50,189 nt of DNA. It comes from Streptosporangiales bacterium. Its GTDB lineage: Bacteria > Actinomycetota > Actinomycetes > Streptosporangiales > WHSR01. A program made the position numbers and the translations under genes. The number at the start of each line of letters is the position of its first letter. Position 1 is the stretch's first letter. Below are positions 16,046 through 23,613 of this stretch, one piece after another. The notes below the pieces were generated by a model. The model worked only from the letters and a program-made list of their open reading frames with translations, searched no databases and had not been told where the DNA came from. The stretch spans positions 1-50,189 of the forward strand of contig WHSR01000029.1 of NCBI GenBank assembly GCA_009379995.1, in the 5' to 3' direction.

Positions 16046-16061
16046 GTGCAAACGTTTGCTC
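16046..16061. promoter_or_regulatory. LacI-type operator, site 1
   Basis: GTGCAAACGTTTGCTC contains the perfect palindrome CAAACGTTTG with a central CpG, as LacI/GalR-family proteins (for example PurR) prefer. It begins 8 bp after the proposed -10 and covers the first M24 codons. Near-identical sites occur at 17249-17264 and 26517-26532. Confidence 0.55.
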
Positions 16062-17203
16062 AGACAAACTCGTACCCGCGTTTCTCCGCCACCGAGATGA
16101 AGCGCCGGCGCCTCGCGCTGCACGAGGTCATGGCGCGCCACGGCGTCGGTCACGCCCTCCTCTACGGTGCGGAGCGGGCCGGGTCGGCGGTGCCCTGGCT
16201 GAGCGGGTGGCCGGTCACCCGCGAGGCGGCCCTGCTCGTCACGCCCGGCGAGCCCGACCTGCTGTTCGTGCAGTTCTTCAACCACGTACCGCTGGCGGCT
16301 GAGCTCGCCCGCGACGCCGAGGTCCGCTGGGGCGGCCCGGACACCATGGCCGCCGTTTGCGAGGCGCTGGAATGGCGGGCCGCCGGTCGGCCCCGCCTGG
16401 GCGTGATCGGCTCGCTGCCGTTCCGGTCGTACGAGACACTCGCGCGGTCCGCCGATCCGGTCGACCTCGGCGCCGAGTACGTGTCCCTTCGGCTCCGCAA
16501 GTCCGCCGAGGAGCTGGCCTGGACGGTCGAGGGAGCCCGGCTGAGCGACCTCGGCATCGCCGCGCTGGAGTCCGGCGTCCGCGCCGGCATCACCGAGTAC
16601 GAGCTCGTCGACCTGGTGGAGCGGGCGTACGTACCGCTGGGCGGCACCACCCACATCCACTACTTCGGCGTCACCTCGATGGCGGAGCCGCGCCGGGCGG
16701 TGCCGGCGCAGTTCCCCTCCGGACGCCGGGTTCGCCCCGGCGACGCGCTCACGCTCGAGCTGAGCGCGTCGTTCTGGGGCTATCCGGGCCAGGTGCTGCG
16801 GACCTGGACGGTCGAGGCCGAGCCCACCCCGCTGTACCGGCGGCTGCACGACGCCGCGGACGAGGCCCTGGACGCGATGCTCGGCGTCCTGCGCGACGGC
16901 GCCCATCCGGGGGAGCTGGTGTTCGCGGCGTCCGTCATCGAGGACGCCGGCTTCACCACCTGCGACGACCTGGTGCACGGCTTCGGCGGCGGGTACCTGC
17001 CGCCGGTCCTCGGCAGCCCCAGCCGGAGGCACGGGCCGGTTCCGGACATGCGGCTGCGGGCCGGCATGACGCTCGTGCTGCAGCCGAACGTGGTCACGCC
17101 CGACGGGCGCGCCGGTGTACAGACCGGTGAGCTGGTAGCTGTCACCCGGGACGGATACCGGCGGCTGCACACCGCGCCTCGAGGGCTGCGTAGGCTCGGC
17201 TGA
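16046..17203 (+). CDS. M24-family (pita-bread fold) protein with degraded metal site
   Basis: A 385-residue Xaa-Pro peptidase/creatinase-like protein: N-terminal domain (RFSATEMKRRRLALHEVM) and C-terminal pita-bread domain from about residue 165. The usual DxG...D ligands are ELSASFWGYPGQ (Asp to Glu and Asp to Gln), the Glu of 'EP' is Gln (LVLQPNVV), while His (VHGFGGG) and the last Glu (QTGELV) remain. Three of five metal ligands are changed, so it is probably not a dinuclear metallopeptidase; creatinase is a metal-free relative. GTG 16046 is chosen because M24 proteins usually start with this PRF..E.. segment; it may be leaderless. It is followed by an ABC operon under the same operator type, suggesting a hydrolase or binding role on the imported compound. 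Confidence 0.83.
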   Translation: MQTFAQTNSYPRFSATEMKRRRLALHEVMARHGVGHALLYGAERAGSAVPWLSGWPVTREAALLVTPGEPDLLFVQFFNHVPLAAELARDAEVRWGGPDTMAAVCEALEWRAAGRPRLGVIGSLPFRSYETLARSADPVDLGAEYVSLRLRKSAEELAWTVEGARLSDLGIAALESGVRAGITEYELVDLVERAYVPLGGTTHIHYFGVTSMAEPRRAVPAQFPSGRRVRPGDALTLELSASFWGYPGQVLRTWTVEAEPTPLYRRLHDAADEALDAMLGVLRDGAHPGELVFAASVIEDAGFTTCDDLVHGFGGGYLPPVLGSPSRRHGPVPDMRLRAGMTLVLQPNVVTPDGRAGVQTGELVAVTRDGYRRLHTAPRGLRRLG

Positions 17204-17211
17204 TCGACGTC

Positions 17212-17241
17212 TTTACGCGGTGACCGAACCTTACTTATACT
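17212..17241 (+). promoter_or_regulatory. Putative promoter of the cluster B ABC operon
   Basis: TTTACG at 17212-17217 and TATACT at 17236-17241, spaced 18 bp, in an AT-rich stretch directly after the M24 stop. The LacI-type site begins 7 bp after the -10, where transcription should start, the same geometry as at the M24 promoter. Confidence 0.5.
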
Positions 17242-17248
17242 CGTTGCT

Positions 17249-17264
17249 CTGCAAACGATTGCGA
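17249..17264. promoter_or_regulatory. LacI-type operator, site 2
   Basis: CTGCAAACGATTGCGA matches site 1 over the TGCAAACG and TTGC halves and differs by one base in the centre. It lies at the expected start of the ABC-operon transcript, a classical position for repression. Confidence 0.55.
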
Positions 17265-17327
17265 GCAGCACCTAGGCAACAGTTCGGAACCCCTCGAGAG
17301 CCGAGCATCCGCCCGCTGGGAGGACGC

Positions 17328-18158
17328 GTGGAGGTCATGCAGGGCGGTACCGGGAGCGCATCTCCCGCGATCGAGGCACGGGGCGTGACTGTCGCGTACG
17401 AGCGAGCGCGGCACAAGGACACGCTCGTCGCCCTCCAGGACTTCGACCTGGAGATTCGTTCGGGTGAGTTCGTCACCGTCGTCGGGCCGAGCGGCTGCGG
17501 GAAGAGCACGTTCCTGAACGTCGTTGCGGGTCTGGTCCCGCCGGCGCGCGGCGAGGTGTTCGTCGAGGGGAAGCCGGTCCGGGGCCCGGGTCCGGAACGT
17601 TCGGTGGTGTTTCAGGACTACGCGCTCATGCCGTGGCGGACCGTCGAGGGCAACGTCCGCTTCGGTTTGGAGATGCAGCGCCGGGTGGACCGGTCTACCC
17701 GGGAGCGGATCGCCCGCTACATCGAGATGGTCGGGCTGACCGGGTTCGAGCGCGCCTACCCACGCGAACTGTCCGGCGGCATGCGGCAGCGGGTCGGGCT
17801 GGCCCGCGCCCTCGTCACCGAGCCCCGCATCCTGCTCATGGACGAGCCGCTGGCGGCCGTGGACGCGATGACCCGGGAACTGATGCAGGACGAGCTGTCC
17901 AGGATCGTGGCCGAGACCGGGCAGGCGGTGCTGTTCATCACGCACAGCGTGGACGAGGCCATCACGCTCGCCGACCGCATCGCCGTGGTGACGAACCGGC
18001 CGGGCCGCATCAAGGAGATAATCCCGGTGCCGTTCCAGCGACCCCGCGGCCGGGATGTCCGGAACCTCCCCGACTACATCGCGCTCCGCGACCGGATCTG
18101 GTCGCTGCTCGAAGCCGAGCGGCACACCAACCGGTCCCAGGTGGAGGCGGGTGTGTAG
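17328..18158 (+). CDS. ABC transporter ATP-binding protein (NitT/TauT family)
   Basis: About 276 residues with Walker A GPSGCGKST, Q-loop VVFQDYALMPWRTVEGN, signature LSGGMRQRVGLARAL, Walker B ILLMDEPLAAVDAMTR and H-loop FITHSVDEAITLADR: the SsuB/TauB/NrtD class that energises import of nitrate, sulfonates, thiamine precursors or aromatic acids. GTG 17328 after GGGAGGAC is used; earlier starts would fall upstream of or inside the promoter and operator. First gene of an operon continuing with two permeases, a binding protein and an LVIVD protein; the next gene begins two bases after its stop. Confidence 0.93.
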   Translation: MEVMQGGTGSASPAIEARGVTVAYERARHKDTLVALQDFDLEIRSGEFVTVVGPSGCGKSTFLNVVAGLVPPARGEVFVEGKPVRGPGPERSVVFQDYALMPWRTVEGNVRFGLEMQRRVDRSTRERIARYIEMVGLTGFERAYPRELSGGMRQRVGLARALVTEPRILLMDEPLAAVDAMTRELMQDELSRIVAETGQAVLFITHSVDEAITLADRIAVVTNRPGRIKEIIPVPFQRPRGRDVRNLPDYIALRDRIWSLLEAERHTNRSQVEAGV

Positions 18159-18160
18159 GC

Positions 18161-18991
18161 GTGGCGACGTCTTCCTCGATCCCGGCAGATCTGGAGGTGG
18201 GTGCGCGCGGCACGAAGAAAGCGTGGTGGCGCGCGGTCGTCGCCCGGCTGCCGGGACTGGCCGCGTTCGCCGGTCTCATCCTCGCCTGGCAGCTCGTGGT
18301 GGTGATCGGTGACATCGAGCCGCTGCTGCTGCCCGGCCCGGCGGCGGTCGCCGGGGAGGCCGCGGAGGTGTGGGAGGTCGGCCTGCTGCAGGGGGCGTTC
18401 CTCGACACCATCTCCGCGCTGGGCGTGGGGCTCGCCCTCGGCATCGCCGCCGGCATCGTGCTCGGACTGGTCATCGGCGCCCTGCCGCGGGCCGACGTCG
18501 CCGCCACGCCGTACCTGTGGGGGCTCTTCTCCACCCCGGACATCGCGCTCGTTCCGATAGTGATCCTCTGGTTCGGCTTCGGGACCACAACAAAGGTCGG
18601 CATGGTCTTCCTCGCCGTCACCATCCCTCTCGCGCTCATCTGCAAGGACGGCGTGCGTACGGTCGACGAGTCGATGCGGCGCGCGGCCGCGGCCTTCTGC
18701 GCGAGCCGCCGGGACATGTTCCTCAAGGTGATAGTGCCGGCGACGCTCCCCTCGATCGCGACAGGGATCCGCAATGGGATGTCCCGGGGGTTCGTCGGCG
18801 TCCTGGTGGTCGAGATGACGGTCGGTACCACCGGGCTGGGCCGGGAGGTCATGTACGCGATGCGGCAGTACAACACCGCGCGGATGTTCGTCTTCATCTG
18901 GGTGCTGGTGTTCCTGGCCGTCGTGCTGATCACCGTGACGAAGCGTCTGGAGTCCTACGCCTCCCGCTGGCGCGAAGAGGTCGACCTGTGA
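18161..18991 (+). CDS. ABC transporter permease, first subunit (NitT/TauT family)
   Basis: A 276-residue permease with about six hydrophobic helices. It carries LLLPGPAAVAGE, the family entry motif, TPYLWGLFSTPDIALVPIVILWFGFG, and an EAA loop in MRRAAAAFCASRRDMFLKVIVPATLP, where the ATPase docks. GTG 18161 follows the ATPase stop. A second, different permease follows by GTGA overlap, so the channel is probably a heterodimer; most NitT/TauT systems use one permease gene as homodimer. The two are clearly related (RRAARSFCAGRR in the second). Confidence 0.92.
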   Translation: MATSSSIPADLEVGARGTKKAWWRAVVARLPGLAAFAGLILAWQLVVVIGDIEPLLLPGPAAVAGEAAEVWEVGLLQGAFLDTISALGVGLALGIAAGIVLGLVIGALPRADVAATPYLWGLFSTPDIALVPIVILWFGFGTTTKVGMVFLAVTIPLALICKDGVRTVDESMRRAAAAFCASRRDMFLKVIVPATLPSIATGIRNGMSRGFVGVLVVEMTVGTTGLGREVMYAMRQYNTARMFVFIWVLVFLAVVLITVTKRLESYASRWREEVDL

Positions 18992-19899
18992 GCGACGCAC
19001 GCGAGCCATCGGCGAGAACCGTTCACGCAGAGCACCCGGCGAGCGGGCGGAGAAGCGAACAAAAGGACGCTGTGAGCGCGACGACGACCCGCGAGGCGGA
19101 GACCACTCGGTCGCGGCCTCCCGCCCCGGTACGTCCACGGACGTTCTCCCGGCGACAGAAGATCGTCATAACCGTCGTCAACCTCGCGCTCTTCTGCGTC
19201 GCCTGGGAGCTCGTCGCCCGCCTGTCCGGGGTGCCCAGCCTGCTGGTGCCCACGTTCAGCGCCGTGGTCGGCGAGTTCTTCGCGATGCGCCAGGAGGGGA
19301 TTCTGTGGGCAAACCTCTGGATCAGCCTGCAGATCTACCTCGTCGGGATGGCGCTGTCGATCCTCGCGGCGATTCCGTTCGGTCTGCTCGTCGGCGGAAT
19401 CAAGATCCTCGACCGCATCGTCGGGCCGTACGTGTGGGCCCTGTACACGCTGCCCCGGCTGATCCTCATGCCGCTCATCCTGCTGTGGGTCGGCATCAAC
19501 GACACCGCCCGCGTCTTGCTGGTAGTGCTCAGCGCCGGCCCAGCGATCATTGTCGTGATCATGGACGCGATGAAGACGATCGAGCCGTCGCTGGTACGCG
19601 CGGCCCGCTCGTTCTGCGCCGGCCGGCGGCAGGTGTTCACCCACGTGGCGCTCCCGTCCACTGTCCCGTACATCGCCACCGCCGTCCGGATGGGCGTGTC
19701 GCGCGGGCTGATCGGGCTGTTCATCGGCGAGCTGTTCACCGCCGCGGACGGCATCGGCTACGTCATGGTGCTGGCCGGCCGGCAATTCAACTCGGCGCGG
19801 GTGTACTTCATTCTTCTCGTCTTCGTCGCGTTCAGCGTGGCGCTGGTGGGCCTTACCCAATGGCTGGAAAAGAAGGCGTCGATATGGAGATCGGCGTAG
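18988..19899 (+). CDS. ABC transporter permease, second subunit (NitT/TauT family)
   Basis: A 303-residue permease with a 45-residue hydrophilic N-terminus, then about six helices: SLLVPTFSAVVGEF, ALYTLPRLILMPLILLWVGI, EAA loop VRAARSFCAGRRQVFTHVALPSTVP, LFIGELFTAADGIGY. GTG 18988 overlaps the first permease stop; a second GTG at 19072 would remove most of the N-terminal extension and is possible. Paralogous to the preceding gene, so tandem duplication and divergence is likely. It forms the channel with subunit one. Confidence 0.92.
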   Translation: MSDAREPSARTVHAEHPASGRRSEQKDAVSATTTREAETTRSRPPAPVRPRTFSRRQKIVITVVNLALFCVAWELVARLSGVPSLLVPTFSAVVGEFFAMRQEGILWANLWISLQIYLVGMALSILAAIPFGLLVGGIKILDRIVGPYVWALYTLPRLILMPLILLWVGINDTARVLLVVLSAGPAIIVVIMDAMKTIEPSLVRAARSFCAGRRQVFTHVALPSTVPYIATAVRMGVSRGLIGLFIGELFTAADGIGYVMVLAGRQFNSARVYFILLVFVAFSVALVGLTQWLEKKASIWRSA

Positions 19900-19936
19900 C
19901 GGGGGAAGAGGAGACCGGAAAGATAGGTGAGTTTGG

Positions 19937-20983
19937 GTGAATAGCAAACGCCTCAAGGGTCTCGGGGTGACACTGTCGATATGCCTGTTCGCCGCCGCGT
20001 GCGGCGGCGGTGACTCCTCCGCCGAGGGCGGGCCTGAGTTGTCCCTGAACCAGGTGAAGATGGCGATGGACAACGACGACTTCATGAACCAGATTGCCTG
20101 GATGACCGCGGAGAAGAGGTACTGGCCGGATCTCGGCTTGACCGAGAAGTCAGAGGTCGCCGCCACATCCGACTACATGGCCGGGCTGGTCGGCGGGAAC
20201 GTGTGGGTGGCCCAGGGGGAGAGCGACGCCATCTGGCCCGCCATCGCCGAGGGCAGTGTCGACTTCAAGATCGTAGGAGTGGAGAAGGACACCGAGGCCT
20301 GGTTCCTCGGCGTGCGTAAGGGGGTGAACCCCAACAACCTCGCCGGCCTGCGCATCAGCGGCGGCCCGCCCGGCGACCGCAACATCGCCGTCGGTGAGCA
20401 CATCCTCGAGGACATGGGCGTCAGCCCGAACAGCCTGAGGTGGACCACGGTGGCCGGCGGCTCGGACGAGCGGCTGCAGGCGCTGGTCGCCGGGCAGATC
20501 GACGTGGCGACGCTGCAGCCCCGGCACCGGTCGGAGCTGGAGAAGGCCGGCGGCCGGATGATCTACGAGGAATACCGGACGGTCCCCCAGGAGGTCTGGG
20601 TAGTCACCGCGAAGACCATGGAGGAGAACAAGGACTCCGTGTGCGCGTACCTCCAGGGGCGCATCGCCGCCAAGCAGTGGCTGTCCGAGGGTGAGGACCA
20701 CACGGCGAACCGGGACGCGGCGCTCGAGATCGGCCGCGAGTACGGCGTGGAGCCGTCCGAGGGCGAGATCGAAGAGTGGGAGAACGAGATGACCAAGAAC
20801 TGGTCACTCGACGGCGGCGCCCCGGCCAAGACGTTCGACGAGTGGACCCAGGACATGATCGCGAACGGCGCCGTACCGAAGGACTTCAACTGGCGGGACC
20901 ACGTCGACTTCAGTTGCCTGTGGGAGTCTCAGGAGGCGCTGAACCTGGAGCAGAACCCCGCCCAGGACGAGGTCCAGCAGTGA
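19937..20983 (+). CDS. ABC transporter substrate-binding lipoprotein
   Basis: A 348-residue extracytoplasmic binding protein. The signal peptide ends in a lipobox (LFAAAC, Cys22) followed by GGGDSS. The mature part has the periplasmic-binding type 2 fold of the NMT1/THI5 group: KMAMDNDDFMNQIAWMTAEK, GLVGGNVWVAQGESDAIW, LRISGGPPGDRNIAVGEHIL, ALVAGQIDVATLQP. It is acidic and ends in a Gln-rich tail. GTG 19937 is taken as start. The ligand cannot be inferred; cluster neighbours suggest a small organic acid or amide rather than nitrate. Confidence 0.9.
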   Translation: MNSKRLKGLGVTLSICLFAAACGGGDSSAEGGPELSLNQVKMAMDNDDFMNQIAWMTAEKRYWPDLGLTEKSEVAATSDYMAGLVGGNVWVAQGESDAIWPAIAEGSVDFKIVGVEKDTEAWFLGVRKGVNPNNLAGLRISGGPPGDRNIAVGEHILEDMGVSPNSLRWTTVAGGSDERLQALVAGQIDVATLQPRHRSELEKAGGRMIYEEYRTVPQEVWVVTAKTMEENKDSVCAYLQGRIAAKQWLSEGEDHTANRDAALEIGREYGVEPSEGEIEEWENEMTKNWSLDGGAPAKTFDEWTQDMIANGAVPKDFNWRDHVDFSCLWESQEALNLEQNPAQDEVQQ

Positions 20984-22176
20984 CGAGGCCCGGTGAGGCC
21001 CGGAACCTGCGGACCATCGGCCGTTCCGACCTCGGCGGGTACGGCGACGGCATGCAGGTCATCCGGGAGGGTGACGCGCTCTATGTGGGGCACTTCGGTC
21101 CCAGCGGCATGGGCACGTCCATCCTCGACGTCGGTGACCCGACCGCGCCCGTCCTCGTCGAGCAGTGGCCGGCGCCCACCGGCAGCCACACCCACAAGGT
21201 GCAGGTGGGCAGCGTCGCTGGGAATGCCCTGCTGCTGGTGAACCAGGAGCGGTTCCGCGGCGGGAGCCCGTACGCCGCCGGCATGGCCGTCTACTCGCTG
21301 GACGACCCGTTCCACCCGCGCCCCATCGGCTACTTCCGGTCCACCGGGCTCGGCGTCCACCGCATCGTGTGGACCGGCGGGGACTACGCGTACGTCTCCG
21401 CCATCCCGGACGGGTTCGAGGATCGCATCTGGGTGATCGTCGACATGCGCGACCCGGAGCGTCCGGTCGAGGCGGGGCGCTGGTGGTGGCCCGGCACCTG
21501 GATCGGCGGCGGCGAGCGGCCGGACGTGCCTCCCGGCAGGCGGTACGCGGCCCACCACGCCCTGATCGAGGGCGATCGGGCCTACCTCGGCTACGGCGAC
21601 GCCGGCCTGGCGATCCTCGACATCGCCGATCGTTCGGCGCCGAAGCAGATCGCCCACCTGAACTGGTCGCCCGGCGGGGACACGCACACGGCGCTCCCGC
21701 TGCCGGCGCGCGACCTCGTGGTGGTCACCGACGAGGAGGTCCGCGACGGGCGCGCCGGGGAACCGCACTACATCCGGGTGGTGGACATCAGCGACGAGCG
21801 GTCCCCGCGGGTGGCCGGCGTCTGCCCGGTGCCCGAACCGGCCTCCGGTGGCGACTTCTACGAGCACGGGCTGCGCTTCGGCCCGCACAACCTGCACGAG
21901 AACCGGCCCGGCAGCTACCGCAGCGAGCAGATCGTCTTCGCCACCTACTTCAACGCCGGCCTCCGGGCCTACGACCTCACCGACCCGGCGGCGCCGGCCG
22001 AGATCGCGCACTGGATCCCGAAGACGCCGCCGGGTCAGGCGGCCGTCCAGATCAACGACCTGTTCGTGGACGCCGACGGCCTCGTCTACGTCACCGACCG
22101 GGTGAACGGAGGACTGTACATCCTGGAACCCGAGGAGGAGCTGGCCGCCCGCATGCGCGCCGCCGCGGCACCGTGA
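20980..22176 (+). CDS. LVIVD-repeat beta-propeller protein
   Basis: A 398-residue protein of repeated units around 45 residues: GTSILDVGDPTAPVLVEQW, AVYSLDDPFHPRPIGYF, IVDMRDPERPVEAGRWW, LAILDIADRSAPKQIAHL, RVVDISDERSPRVAGV, RAYDLTDPAAPAEIAHW and LYILEPEEE. The D-[IL]-[SD]-D-x-x-x-P pattern is the LVIVD repeat (PF08309), a propeller blade. No signal peptide is evident, so it may act in the cytoplasm. GTG 20980 overlaps the binding-protein stop, tying it to the transporter operon. Conserved His residues (THTALPL, FGPHNLHENRPGS) hint at an enzymatic or ligand-binding site; function unknown. Confidence 0.88.
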   Translation: MTRPGEARNLRTIGRSDLGGYGDGMQVIREGDALYVGHFGPSGMGTSILDVGDPTAPVLVEQWPAPTGSHTHKVQVGSVAGNALLLVNQERFRGGSPYAAGMAVYSLDDPFHPRPIGYFRSTGLGVHRIVWTGGDYAYVSAIPDGFEDRIWVIVDMRDPERPVEAGRWWWPGTWIGGGERPDVPPGRRYAAHHALIEGDRAYLGYGDAGLAILDIADRSAPKQIAHLNWSPGGDTHTALPLPARDLVVVTDEEVRDGRAGEPHYIRVVDISDERSPRVAGVCPVPEPASGGDFYEHGLRFGPHNLHENRPGSYRSEQIVFATYFNAGLRAYDLTDPAAPAEIAHWIPKTPPGQAAVQINDLFVDADGLVYVTDRVNGGLYILEPEEELAARMRAAAAP

Positions 22177-22295
22177 CGGTCCGTCGCCGCTTACGAACCG
22201 CTTACCCCCCGCCCACCTCGGTTTACACCGACGGCCACGGGCCGGCATCGTAGTGGTCGATGGCGGGCCACGTTCGGATCCGGGGAGGACGGAAC

Positions 22296-23222
22296 ATGGC
22301 GAAGAGGACGAACAAGGCGAAGAAGCGGTTGAGTTGGAGGGAGTTCTTCCTTTCGCTCCTGACCGGGTGGGCGGCGCTGTTCGTCATCTTCTTCGTGCTG
22401 ATCGGCATCATCGTGGGCCTGCACGCGGGGTATCGGCTGCTGTTCTCGGACAGCCCCCTGACGGCGCAGCAGCTGATCTGGCGACTTCAAGCCACCGCGG
22501 GAGGGGCCGCCCTCCTGGCGGTCTTCTGGACTCTGTTCTCCGGGGTTCGGCTGCTTTTCGACCCGGTCGAGTCGCCGTGGCGGGGAGCCCCGTCCGACGG
22601 CACCGGCGGCAAGCCCACGATGCGCGGGTTCTTCAAGATCGCCGTCATCGCGGGTGTCCCGTTCGGGGTGCTCCTCGGGCTGGCCAACGGCATCGAAGAA
22701 GGGTCCGTGACGGCGTTCGTCGTCATAACGATCGTGGCCGGCGTCATGTTCGGAGTGCCGATGGCCGCCATAGTGACGGCGGCTCAGTGGTGGAAGACCC
22801 GGCGGGCACGGAAACGGACACAGAGCGGGGGCGGGGCCGCTCAGCCCGGTATCCAGGCGGATCGGCCTCTTACCTTGGCGGAGCGAACGGTCATCGTGCG
22901 GCTTCCCCTCCCGGCTGCCTATCAAAAATGCGTCGACGCGGCTACTGCATTGTTCGGGGCAGGAAACGTGCGAGTGGCTCGGGATTCGGGTGCGATCGAG
23001 GTTCGAACGGGAACGTCGTGGAAGAGCTGGGGCGAGAACCTCACCCTTGAGCTCAGCCCCGACGACGACGCCATCACGACCGTCACGATCAGGAGCCATT
23101 CCTCGGTGTCGACCACCGTCCTCGACTACGGCAAGAACAGCGACAACGTCGACCGGGTCGCCGGCTGGCTGCTGGAGACCGAAGATGGCCGTTACCGCGA
23201 TTCGCGGTACAGCCCCAGATAG
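22296..23222 (+). CDS. Hypothetical membrane protein with C-terminal soluble domain
   Basis: About 308 residues. ATG 22296 (MAKRTNKAKK) has GGGGAGGA upstream; an ATG at 22260 lacks it. Four hydrophobic helices: WAALFVIFFVLIGIIVG, GGAALLAVFWTLFSGV, IAVIAGVPFGVLLGLA and FVVITIVAGVMFGVPMA. From about residue 195 a soluble domain follows (TVIVRLPLPAAYQKCVDAA, IEVRTGTSWKSWGENLTLEL, TVTIRSHSSVSTTVLDYGKN), an alpha/beta layout seen in many uncharacterised actinobacterial membrane proteins. Convergent with the cupin gene and separate from cluster B (its own 120-bp leader). No function assigned. Confidence 0.78.
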   Translation: MAKRTNKAKKRLSWREFFLSLLTGWAALFVIFFVLIGIIVGLHAGYRLLFSDSPLTAQQLIWRLQATAGGAALLAVFWTLFSGVRLLFDPVESPWRGAPSDGTGGKPTMRGFFKIAVIAGVPFGVLLGLANGIEEGSVTAFVVITIVAGVMFGVPMAAIVTAAQWWKTRRARKRTQSGGGAAQPGIQADRPLTLAERTVIVRLPLPAAYQKCVDAATALFGAGNVRVARDSGAIEVRTGTSWKSWGENLTLELSPDDDAITTVTIRSHSSVSTTVLDYGKNSDNVDRVAGWLLETEDGRYRDSRYSPR

Positions 23223-23238
23223 GCGTGATGCGCTCGGT

Positions 23239-23613
23239 TCAGCCGTCGAGGTCGAGGACCGCGTCCAGCTCCTCGAGGTTGGTGGCCAGGTCGGGGTCGG
23301 GGAAGAAGCACACCAGCAGCAACGAGCCGCCCGGATCGGGGATCGTCGCGTGCGGGACGCCGCGCGGCACCAGCACCGTGTCGCCCGCCGTCACCCGGCG
23401 CACCTCACCGTCCTGCCAGGCCCGGCCGCTCCCCTCGGCCACGTAGACGGCCTCCGCGCTGCGGGGATGGCGGTGCGGCGAGCGGGGCGAGGCCCCCTCG
23501 ATGCGTACGATCCGGACGCTGGTGCCCGACGGGTCCACGCCCGCGAACGGGTCGGCGGACAGGCGTCCCGGCAGCTCGGAGAACTCGAGGTCGGCGAACC
23601 GCCGGACGATCAC
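23239..23613 (-). CDS. Cupin-domain protein
   Basis: A 124-residue single-cupin protein: motif 1 SPHRHPRSAEAVYVAEGSG and motif 2 GDTVLVPRGVPHATIPD, with the metal-binding HxH...E and final His (PHAT) in place. Such small cupins act as isomerases, dioxygenases or lyases on sugars and organic acids. It is the last gene of cluster C, overlapping the Gfo/Idh/MocA stop by four bases, so it is made together with the oxidoreductase; a role in processing its product is likely. Confidence 0.85.
   Translation of the reverse strand: MIVRRFADLEFSELPGRLSADPFAGVDPSGTSVRIVRIEGASPRSPHRHPRSAEAVYVAEGSGRAWQDGEVRRVTAGDTVLVPRGVPHATIPDPGGSLLLVCFFPDPDLATNLEELDAVLDLDG

Noticed and set aside
14689..17170. Very long open frames on the strand opposite the ASST and M24 genes (and similarly at 20929-22248, 10545-11318 and 39179-40477)
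   Set aside because: They mirror genes with clear families, give Arg/Ala/Val/His-rich low-complexity proteins and have reversed codon bias; they arise from high GC3 in this genome.
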